Below, one piece after another: positions 5,429-13,024 of a DNA stretch of 15,616 bases; position 1 is the stretch's first letter; every line of letters begins with the position of its first letter. The notes beneath the pieces are model-generated. The model was not told the DNA's origin and did not search any database. It saw nothing but the letters and a program-made list of their open reading frames with translations. This DNA is from JAQTNP01 sp964616145 (lineage in GTDB: Bacteria; Patescibacteriota; Minisyncoccia; Minisyncoccales; PEYH01), in assembly GCA_964616145.1 (NCBI GenBank), contig CAZTRD010000023.1, positions 1 to 15,616 of the forward strand. The letters run 5' to 3'. Made by a program: the position numbers and the translations under genes.

Positions 5429-8356
5429 ATGAAAAACTTTAAAAGTTTTTTTTCAACATTTCTAATTTTTTCAATTGTTTTGACGAATGTCGCCATTTTT
5501 GTCTTGCCTGCTTTTGCTGTTGAAAAAAATGATATCAATCTGGAACAGAATAAAGCAAATTCTTTATTAAGAATTGGGGTAGGGGACCAAGTTGCAACGG
5601 GAACTTTAACTGAAACAAACATAAATAAACAGTTTGGTATAGCAGAAAATAAGCTAAAAGAGGATATTTCAAAGGACACTCCAAGGCTAGAAACCAAAAA
5701 TTACGTAGAGGGTGAAATTTTAGTAAAATACAGAAATAACAAGATTAACTTGAATACTTCTTCGGGCAGGGCGACTGCTTTAAGTTTTAATACTTCTAAA
5801 TCACTAGAGAAAAAAGAGGATTTGAAAAAAAACAATATTTCAGTTTTAAGAATTAAAGATTCTAAGACGGTAGAGCAGAAGATAGCTGAATTAAAAAATA
5901 ATCCAAACGTTGAATATGCTCAGCCAAACTTTCAATATTATCCATCTGTAGTTTCTAGCAATATTAATACTAATGATACTTTCAAAAATAATCTTTGGGG
6001 ATTAGACAATACAGGACAGACTATTAAGGGTGTCACCGGTACGAATGATGCTGACATTGATGCGCCAGAAGCTTGGGCGATCAATGAAGGTACAAACGGT
6101 TCTATTATAGTAGCAGTGATTGATACTGGCGTTGCCTATAATCATCCAGACTTAATTAATAATATGTGGGATGGGGCAAACTGTGTTAGTGATACAAATA
6201 CAATACTGGGAGGTTGTAATCACGGTTATGACTACGAAGATGGTGACAAGATGCCATTGCCCACAACTTCACCTCATGGAACTCACATTGCGGGCACTAT
6301 TGCCGCTGTTAAAAACAATAACGTGGGAATTATTGGAGTAGCTCCAAATGCAAAAATAATGGCATTGAAATCTTCCCTTACTACTGTCGAAAATATCAAA
6401 GCGATTAATTTTTCTAAATATAATGGAGCTAAGATTATAAATGCAAGTTGGGGTTCATATGGTACTACCAATAATGATCAATATGATTCTGCTTTGTATA
6501 ATGCCATAAAAGATTTCCCCGGATTGTTTGTAGTCGCAGCAGGAAATTATAATTATAATCACGATGACGGTACAGATATTCATAAAAGTTATCCTGATGG
6601 CTTTAAAATCACTACGCCCATTGGTCCTGGTTTAAATAATATTATAGTTGTTGCAGCTACTGATCAAAATGATAATCTTGCAAATGAAGTGGGATGGGCA
6701 TCTGATTACGGTGCAATATCTGTTGATGTTGGCGCCCCGGGAGTAAATATTTATAGTACAGTCCCCGCTGAGATTAGTACAACACCTTTATTAGAAACAT
6801 TTGACAGTTTAACTCCTCCAAATTTACCATCAGGATGGATTCAAACTGGTTATTGGGGGACATACAGATTAGATATCGGAACGTTTTGGGGAAATGTATT
6901 GTATGGTGACTACTCTCATCTTCCTTATGCGCCAAATGCGAATAGCATAATTACTCTTCCCTCGCTTGATCTATATGGTTCGGAAAAGTCACATATTAAT
7001 TTTTGGACAAAATGTGATACAGAATATTTTTTAACAGATTCAAATTATTTTTGGACAGATTATATGACTCTAGAGTTAAGTTCTAATGGTACTGATTTTA
7101 CTCCTATATTATCCTGGAATGAGGCTTATATAGATTCAAATTATCCCGATTCGACAGGAGCGGCAATGCATCACTTTCAAAATATTGAAATACCATCTGC
7201 TTATTATACTAGCAATTTTAAAATTCGGTTTAGATGGAAAACGGACTCTAATAATTTACCTAATATAAATTACGACGGTTGTTTAATCGATGATTTGCAA
7301 TTAGTAAAAGACACCTTATCAGATGGTTCTGACGAACAATACGGTTATATGAATGGTACTTCTATGGCTGCACCACACGTAGCTGGTTTAGCAGCTTTAA
7401 TTTGGGGTACCAAGCCAAATCTGACATATGCCAATGTTAAAAATACTATCTTAACTACCGGTGACGATTTAATTTCACTAGCCACCACAACTGCTACGGG
7501 AAAAAGAATAAATTCTTTTAATGCACTAGACAGTGTCACTCCACCAATTATTTCAAATATACAGGTTGCTACTACTACCGAAACGTCTACGACAATAACT
7601 TGGTCTACTGATTTACCAGCCACTAGTACAGTTTCTTATTCTACTACTACACCGGTATCTTCCACTATTGTTTCTGGTGGTGACACAGCGACGACAAGCC
7701 ATAATATAGGATTAACAGATTTATCTCCAGACACAACTTATTATTTTTATACTAAATCGTCTGACAAGTATGGAAATATTGCTACAAGTTCAGAACAATC
7801 ATTTAAAACGCTTACATCACAAACGAGTCGTACAATTTCTGGAACAATAAAATATTACGATGGAATAAAGGTAGTTCGAAACGCTACCGTAATTTTGGAG
7901 GATGATATTGGTATACAAATAGCCACTACGACAACTGATGTAAGTGGTATTTATCAATTTACAGGAGTTGCTAGTGGGGGTAATTATGTTGTTAGGGTTA
8001 ATAAGAGTGACGATGCTTCAGGGCTTTCAAGCAATGACCAAATAAAAATAGGAAGACATATAGTCGGACTTGAAGTATTTAGCACAATTTTTAAAACTAT
8101 CGCTGGGGATGTAAACGATAGTGGGGGCCTAACAAGCAATGACCAAATAAAAATAGGAAGATTTATAGTTGGCCTTGATAGTAATTTGCCATCAGGAGCG
8201 TGGAAATTTTATTCATCCGATGCTATATTGACTACAACGAATTATCTTACTCTTGGCTTGACTAGAACTTATACTAATTTAATGACTGATATGTCTAACC
8301 AAGATTTTGTTGGTATAAAAATGGGAGATGTAAATAATTCGTGGGTTAGTAATTAA
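5429..8356 (+). CDS. secreted S8 (subtilisin-family) protease with inserted beta-sandwich domain, Fn3-like domain and dockerin
   Basis: The signal peptide is about residues 1-30, with cleavage after PAFA. An inhibitor-like propeptide at about 91-172 ends in VEYAQPNFQYYP. The catalytic triad is Asp232 (VIDTGV), His283 (PHGTH) and Ser645 (NGTSMAAPH), with oxyanion Asn373 (AAGN). Asn and Ser are 272 residues apart instead of about 66 in subtilisin, because a domain of roughly 185 residues is inserted after GAPGVNIYST. The insert runs from FDSL...LPSGW (458 onward) to IDDLQLV (620 onward) and resembles MAM/cleaved-adhesin ('choice-of-anchor J') jelly rolls. An Fn3-like domain (about 705-797) follows, then a carboxypeptidase-regulatory-like beta domain (about 802-857). 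A dockerin-like pair is at 858-920, and the protein ends in a GIKMGDVNNSW tail. A GGAG at 5411-5414 precedes the start. The likely role is an extracellular protease docked to a cohesin. Protease assignment is firm; docking is inferred. Confidence 0.95.
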   Translation: MKNFKSFFSTFLIFSIVLTNVAIFVLPAFAVEKNDINLEQNKANSLLRIGVGDQVATGTLTETNINKQFGIAENKLKEDISKDTPRLETKNYVEGEILVKYRNNKINLNTSSGRATALSFNTSKSLEKKEDLKKNNISVLRIKDSKTVEQKIAELKNNPNVEYAQPNFQYYPSVVSSNINTNDTFKNNLWGLDNTGQTIKGVTGTNDADIDAPEAWAINEGTNGSIIVAVIDTGVAYNHPDLINNMWDGANCVSDTNTILGGCNHGYDYEDGDKMPLPTTSPHGTHIAGTIAAVKNNNVGIIGVAPNAKIMALKSSLTTVENIKAINFSKYNGAKIINASWGSYGTTNNDQYDSALYNAIKDFPGLFVVAAGNYNYNHDDGTDIHKSYPDGFKITTPIGPGLNNIIVVAATDQNDNLANEVGWASDYGAISVDVGAPGVNIYSTVPAEISTTPLLETFDSLTPPNLPSGWIQTGYWGTYRLDIGTFWGNVLYGDYSHLPYAPNANSIITLPSLDLYGSEKSHINFWTKCDTEYFLTDSNYFWTDYMTLELSSNGTDFTPILSWNEAYIDSNYPDSTGAAMHHFQNIEIPSAYYTSNFKIRFRWKTDSNNLPNINYDGCLIDDLQLVKDTLSDGSDEQYGYMNGTSMAAPHVAGLAALIWGTKPNLTYANVKNTILTTGDDLISLATTTATGKRINSFNALDSVTPPIISNIQVATTTETSTTITWSTDLPATSTVSYSTTTPVSSTIVSGGDTATTSHNIGLTDLSPDTTYYFYTKSSDKYGNIATSSEQSFKTLTSQTSRTISGTIKYYDGIKVVRNATVILEDDIGIQIATTTTDVSGIYQFTGVASGGNYVVRVNKSDDASGLSSNDQIKIGRHIVGLEVFSTIFKTIAGDVNDSGGLTSNDQIKIGRFIVGLDSNLPSGAWKFYSSDAILTTTNYLTLGLTRTYTNLMTDMSNQDFVGIKMGDVNNSWVSN
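8028..8161 (+). repeat. tandem duplication within the protease dockerin
   Basis: An identical 29-base stretch occurs at 8028-8056 and 8133-8161, a period of 105 bases (35 residues). It encodes SNDQIKIGR in both copies. It marks the two halves of the dockerin. The second half has a calcium-loop pattern, Asp894-x-Asn896...Asp905. The first half has Lys859 where the first Asp ligand would be. The near identity at the DNA level suggests a recent duplication or gene conversion between the halves. Confidence 0.7.
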
Positions 8357-8397
8357 AAATATAATTTAATAATAATTTATTAATTAAAATAAATAAT

Positions 8398-11300
8398 ATG
8401 AAAAACAAACTATTAGCCAGTTTTAGAAAAATTATAAGTTGTGCGTTTGCTTTATCAATTATTGTTTCGAGTTTTGGCTTTGCTTCAGTAGCAAAAGCAG
8501 TTGTGGCAATGCCAACATTAACGATTGGATCTCAGTCTGCTTTAAACGGAGCCAGTATAACCGTACCAATAAGCGCAAGTAATTTTGCGAATAGTATTGC
8601 TGGCATGACCTTTAGTGTTCAATATGATGCTTCTTTGCTTACTTATACAGGATATACACAAAATGCTATATCTGGTCATGGGACACTGGCTATTAGTGAT
8701 ACAGCAACAAATCCAAATCCAATAGTAATAAATTGGTTTGATGCCACTGCCTTAAGTGTAGATAGTGGCGCTATTATAACTTTAAATTTTACTGTAATTT
8801 CAGCATCTATTACTACAGCCGACTTAACTTTTGTTGGTACTAAAGAATTAAGTGATGCTAGCGATGTAGTAAGTTCAACTTTTGTTCCTGGTGCTATTTC
8901 TTTAAATCTTTCCAGCAATGCTACAATTACATCCGCAACATACACAATCAGTACAGGTGGAACAGTAAGTGAAACTATCACTAATGTTCCTTTTGGAACA
9001 TCAAAAGCTACTTTCTTAGCAGCTTTAACTAAGGGTCAAGCTAGCCAAACATGGAACGACACCGGAATAAATAATCCAGTAGTGACTGGCAATACTTTAG
9101 TGGTTACTGCACAAGATGGGGTAACGGCAGTAGTTTATACCGTTAATGTAAATGCGGTTCTCGACACCACACCGCCAACAATATCACTTTTTTATCCGGC
9201 CGATAATGCAACCAATGTATCGGTGAATGTTCAACCCACCTTGACTTTTTCTGAAGCCATTGATACTTCTACAATGAATGGAGAAAACATTGAATTGCGT
9301 GAGTATGCCACACTTTCAGCTGATGCAAAAAAAGTACCTACGGCACTAACTTATTCTGTAGGGAACAAAGTGACTTTTATTTTGTCTTCACCTTTGAAAT
9401 ATAACAAACAATATTACTTTTTTGTTGGGACGGGAGTTAAAGATATTGCCGGAAATAGTTTTGCCGCTGAGACGTGGTATCATGCCCAAAGAGCAAGCCA
9501 TGAATTTACCACCGAAGCAGTGTTACTTTCAAGCATTGCAATCACGCATTCAGCAGACAGGCTTTCTTATTTCGTAGATGACACGCTGGATACTACCGGT
9601 CTAGAAGTTACAGGGACTTATAGCGATGGTTCTACCAAAATTGAAACAATTACAACTGGCAATGTGTCTGGATTTAATAGTTCAGTGCCAATAATTGGCC
9701 AGATTCTAACCATTACAGTTGATGGGAAAACAACAACTTATACAATCAACATAGTTGCACCACTTAGTTCTAATAAGGCAATTACATCTTTCAGTTTCCC
9801 AGAGGGTTCTGGCACTATCAACGAATCCGCTCATACGATTGCAGTAAATGTACCATTCGGTACCAATGTCACTGCTCTTACACCAACCATCACGATTACT
9901 GGAGCATCGGTAAATCCGGCTTCTGGCGTAGCCCAAAATTTCTCAAGTCCAATTATCTATACGGTTACCGCTGAAAATTCTTCTACTCAAGAATACATTG
10001 TTACAGTAACTATTGCTGCTAACCCAGCCAAGGATATTACTTCTTTCAGTTTTCCAGAGGGTAATGGTATTATAACCGGAACTAATATAGCTGTAACCGT
10101 GCCTTACGGTACCATTGTGACAGCCCTTATCCCTTCCATTTCTCTGTCGGGAGGAACAATCAGTCCATTAAGTGGCATAGCTCAAAACTTTACGAATCCA
10201 GTAACCTATATAGTTACTGCTGCTGATGCTTCTACTAAAGAATATATCGTTACCGTCACGATTGCTCCAAATACTGAAGCAAATATTCTTTCGTTTAATT
10301 CTACGACTCCTACCGCTACAGGTTTTATCAGTGGAAATAATATTACCTTAACCGTACCATTCGGAACGAGTTTAGTTAATCTTCCGATAGCGATTTCAAT
10401 TTCTCCTGGAGCATCAATTAACCCAATCGCTGGCAATACAACGTTTGTCGATGGGGTTGCAACTACCTATACCGTTACAGCTCAGGATAATGTAACGACA
10501 CAAAATTATTTAGTTACGGTAACCGTAGCGGCTAATTCTGCAAAAAATATTACATCATTTAATTTCGAGGGATTAACGCCAATCATTACAGGCATCATCA
10601 GCGGAACCAATATCACCTTGAATGTCCCTTACGGAACCAACATAACTACTCTTATTCCAACGATTGGAATAACCGGAGCATCAATCAATCCAGCTTCTGG
10701 TATAGCTCAAGATTTCACTAGTCCAGTAACCTATATAGTTACTGCTGCAGATACGACAACTCAGTCTTATACAGTAACAGTAATAGTTGCTGAACCATCC
10801 GATCTCACAGCATTAACTGCTGCTATTACAACGGCTCAGAATAAATATAATGTTGCTGTTGAAGGAAATGCTACTGGCCAATATCCTGCGCCACTTAAAG
10901 CTAATCTGCTAATAGCTATTAATAATGCTTCTGCCATAACAAATACATCTTCTCAATCCATTGTAGATGCCGCAGTTATCACTTTAAATTCTGCTATTGC
11001 CACATTTGAAGCTGGTGTTGTTCCACCCGATACAACTAAGCCAGTCATTACTCTTAGTGGAATGGGAATTATGGACATATACGTAGGGTCAACATATATT
11101 GATGCTGGGGCTACTGCTTCAGATAATATCGATGGAAATATTACAGCAAATATCGTTAGGGTGAATCCAGTTAATACGGCAATTTCTGGAACTTATATAA
11201 TCACCTATAACGTTTCTGATTTAGCGGGTAACAATGCTATTGAAGTTACCAGAACAATAAATGTGTTATCTATTCCTTCTACTGCACAATTGATTGGTGA

Positions 11301-12123
11301 GAATATAACTGTTAGCACTAGCACGCCTGAAATTGTTGTAGGCGATAATAACACTTCAAACGCTATTATCACAATTCCTGATAACGTAAATAATGCAACA
11401 ATCAATTTGGCTGCACTTACAACTACGACTGCAACCAGTACAACGGCAACTGTTCAGGGTGATATAACTATTAATGCTTCTACGACTATTGGAGCCGTGA
11501 ATGTAGAAATTCCTAGTGGTACTCAAATAGTGGCTAATACTACAACTTGGAATGGAATTATTAATGTTCCACAAATCCAAGCGAATTCTACAGTTACAGT
11601 TACACCTGAAAGCGGAAATACTGCCTCTGTTTCTTCAGTAATTGAAATAGGTTTTGGCGATACTTTATTGACTTTTAATAAGGCTGTAAGAATCAAGATC
11701 GCTGGTCAGGCGGGTAAATATGTTGGATACTCACGCAACGGAGTGTTTACTCAAATTACTAATGTTTGTAGTTCTGACTCTCAAGCTGTAGGAGATGCTT
11801 TAGCTGAAGGAGCCGAATGTAAAATAAACGTAGGATCTGATTTAATAATTTGGACTAAACACTTTACTAAATTTGCTACGTATACACAAACTGCTACAAC
11901 TACTTCTGGTGGAGGTGGGGGTGGGGGAGGAGGTTCCAGCACTCCTGCTGTAACAATAATAAAGGGTGATATAAACAAAGATGGAAAAGTTGATAAATAT
12001 GATTTTGCCTTGATGATGGCTAATTGGGGAAAAGTAGGCGCAAACAATTCTGATTTGAATAGCGATAGTAAAGTTGATAAATACGATTTTGCTCTTTTGA
12101 TGGTAAAATGGGGAGCAAAATAA
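8398..12123 (+). CDS. large secreted scaffold-like protein: cohesin, Ig-like repeats, FIVAR, dockerin
   Basis: The signal peptide is about residues 1-34 (ends SVAKA). A cohesin domain spans about 38-170; features include ITVPISASNFANSIAGMTF, an LLTYTGY strand and GAIITLNFTV. A cadherin-like beta domain follows (172-252), then a Big_5/SbsA-like Ig domain (255-374; PADNATNVSVN, LTFSEAID) and a bacterial Ig-like domain (377-453; LEVTGTYSDG). Four DUF5018-like repeats span 459-798. A FIVAR-like helical domain is at about 801-875 and a DUF5011/HYR-like domain at about 880-957 (GATASDNIDGNI, DLAGN). A further beta region leads to a nine-glycine linker (1171-1179). The C-terminal dockerin has two complete calcium loops: Asp1191/Asn1193/Asp1195/Asp1202 and Asp1219/Asn1221/Asp1223/Asp1230. 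It starts 41 bases after the protease gene with no clear ribosome-binding site. Carrying both cohesin and dockerin, it could link the protease to an anchored cohesin. Domains seen; partners inferred. Confidence 0.92.
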   Translation: MKNKLLASFRKIISCAFALSIIVSSFGFASVAKAVVAMPTLTIGSQSALNGASITVPISASNFANSIAGMTFSVQYDASLLTYTGYTQNAISGHGTLAISDTATNPNPIVINWFDATALSVDSGAIITLNFTVISASITTADLTFVGTKELSDASDVVSSTFVPGAISLNLSSNATITSATYTISTGGTVSETITNVPFGTSKATFLAALTKGQASQTWNDTGINNPVVTGNTLVVTAQDGVTAVVYTVNVNAVLDTTPPTISLFYPADNATNVSVNVQPTLTFSEAIDTSTMNGENIELREYATLSADAKKVPTALTYSVGNKVTFILSSPLKYNKQYYFFVGTGVKDIAGNSFAAETWYHAQRASHEFTTEAVLLSSIAITHSADRLSYFVDDTLDTTGLEVTGTYSDGSTKIETITTGNVSGFNSSVPIIGQILTITVDGKTTTYTINIVAPLSSNKAITSFSFPEGSGTINESAHTIAVNVPFGTNVTALTPTITITGASVNPASGVAQNFSSPIIYTVTAENSSTQEYIVTVTIAANPAKDITSFSFPEGNGIITGTNIAVTVPYGTIVTALIPSISLSGGTISPLSGIAQNFTNPVTYIVTAADASTKEYIVTVTIAPNTEANILSFNSTTPTATGFISGNNITLTVPFGTSLVNLPIAISISPGASINPIAGNTTFVDGVATTYTVTAQDNVTTQNYLVTVTVAANSAKNITSFNFEGLTPIITGIISGTNITLNVPYGTNITTLIPTIGITGASINPASGIAQDFTSPVTYIVTAADTTTQSYTVTVIVAEPSDLTALTAAITTAQNKYNVAVEGNATGQYPAPLKANLLIAINNASAITNTSSQSIVDAAVITLNSAIATFEAGVVPPDTTKPVITLSGMGIMDIYVGSTYIDAGATASDNIDGNITANIVRVNPVNTAISGTYIITYNVSDLAGNNAIEVTRTINVLSIPSTAQLIGENITVSTSTPEIVVGDNNTSNAIITIPDNVNNATINLAALTTTTATSTTATVQGDITINASTTIGAVNVEIPSGTQIVANTTTWNGIINVPQIQANSTVTVTPESGNTASVSSVIEIGFGDTLLTFNKAVRIKIAGQAGKYVGYSRNGVFTQITNVCSSDSQAVGDALAEGAECKINVGSDLIIWTKHFTKFATYTQTATTTSGGGGGGGGGSSTPAVTIIKGDINKDGKVDKYDFALMMANWGKVGANNSDLNSDSKVDKYDFALLMVKWGAK
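9772..10791 (+). repeat. four tandem DUF5018-like beta repeats in the scaffold gene
   Basis: Four units of 82-88 residues occur back to back, with approximate boundaries at 9772-10017, 10018-10266, 10267-10530 and 10531-10791. Each has an opening like ITSFSF, a middle VPFGT or VPYGT, an Asn/Ser-Pro-x-(Ala/Ser)-Gly turn (absent or altered in unit three), and an ending VTA...EYIVTVTIA. Units one, two and four are close to each other; unit three is the most diverged. Such repeats usually act as rigid spacers that hold a functional domain away from the cell. Confidence 0.8.
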
Positions 12124-12145
12124 ATATAAAATTCAAAATAAAAAT

Positions 12146-13024
12146 ATGAAAAACATTCAAACAAAAGTCATCTTATCAGCAATCATTCTTTTATCAACTA
12201 TCAGCTTGGTTGGTATAACAAGTGCTGCGAGCACTTCACTGTATGTTTCTCCATCCAGTTTAACCAAAACTGCTGGGAGCATCTTTAGTGCATCTATAGG
12301 AGTTACCACTGCGGGGAATAAGGTTTGTGTTATTGAGGGTACATTAATTTTTAATAACTTATCTTGTCAGAGCATAACTTTATCTGGTGATGTTACCCCA
12401 CAATCTATGCCTACTTGTTCAAATCCTTATTTCTTACTTGGAGTGCCAGGATGCTCAACAACTGATAAAGTATTGCTTACTACGTCAGTGAAGGCAGGAA
12501 GCGCTGCTACGGCCTCTATAAGCCTTACAGGCGTTGATATTATAGGAGAAGGGGTTTCTGTTGCTTCTGCCTCAATAAGTGGCAATTATGCCATAACACC
12601 TCTTTGCAGTTGTAGTGCTTGGAGCACTTGGCAGAATGGAGCTTGTGGAGGAGGTAACTGTTCTGCTGGCCAAAGATTTCAAACTCGTACAAGAATATGT
12701 ACTCCATCTGGATGTCAGGTCAATGATGGAAGCAGGTGCATAGTGGATTCTGCATGCATTGCGCCATCTCAAGTGGCCGAGGTTTCAGAACCATTAGTCC
12801 AGGAAGAAGTAGCAACCTCACCAATAGAAGAAGTTACGCCTACCCCTATCGTTGCAGTTATTCCTCCAGTAAGCGTAGCTCAAGCTAGCTTGTTAACAAT
12901 AATAACTAATGTTCTATCTTTAGGAACAGGCAAAATATGGCTTGCGGTTATAATACTAATTTTGATTATTGCGGTAATAGTAACATTGTTCTTGGTTGGG
13001 AAAAAGAGTAGAAAAAAAGTTTAA
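12146..13024 (+). CDS. membrane-anchored cohesin-like protein with thrombospondin-type Cys module
   Basis: The 292-residue product has a signal peptide (about 1-28). A cohesin-like beta domain spans about 30-150 and carries four Cys (61, 74, 91, 103) that could form disulfides. A Cys-rich module at 153-204 reads CSAWSTW...RFQTRTRIC, the W-x-x-W and R-x-R layers of a thrombospondin type 1 repeat. An acidic, Pro-rich linker follows, then a transmembrane helix (264-284, WLAVIILILIIAVIVTLFLV) and a basic tail KKSRKKV. The topology is therefore an outside domain with a C-terminal anchor. It lies 22 bases after the scaffold gene and overlaps the next ATG by one base (TAATG), which supports translational coupling. 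The likely job is to hold a dockerin-bearing protein on the cell surface. Cohesin fold is recognised by pattern; the dockerin partner is inferred from the two upstream genes. Confidence 0.85.
   Translation: MKNIQTKVILSAIILLSTISLVGITSAASTSLYVSPSSLTKTAGSIFSASIGVTTAGNKVCVIEGTLIFNNLSCQSITLSGDVTPQSMPTCSNPYFLLGVPGCSTTDKVLLTTSVKAGSAATASISLTGVDIIGEGVSVASASISGNYAITPLCSCSAWSTWQNGACGGGNCSAGQRFQTRTRICTPSGCQVNDGSRCIVDSACIAPSQVAEVSEPLVQEEVATSPIEEVTPTPIVAVIPPVSVAQASLLTIITNVLSLGTGKIWLAVIILILIIAVIVTLFLVGKKSRKKV

Noticed and set aside
9772..10791. CRISPR-like or mobile repeat array
   Set aside because: The repeats are long, imperfect, in frame and protein-coding, with a beta-domain pattern, so they are domain duplications.
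11781..12164. A - strand reading frame of 127 codons with a run of prolines
   Set aside because: It lies antisense to the end of the scaffold gene, and the prolines are the reverse reading of the nine-glycine linker. It has no start context or domain.
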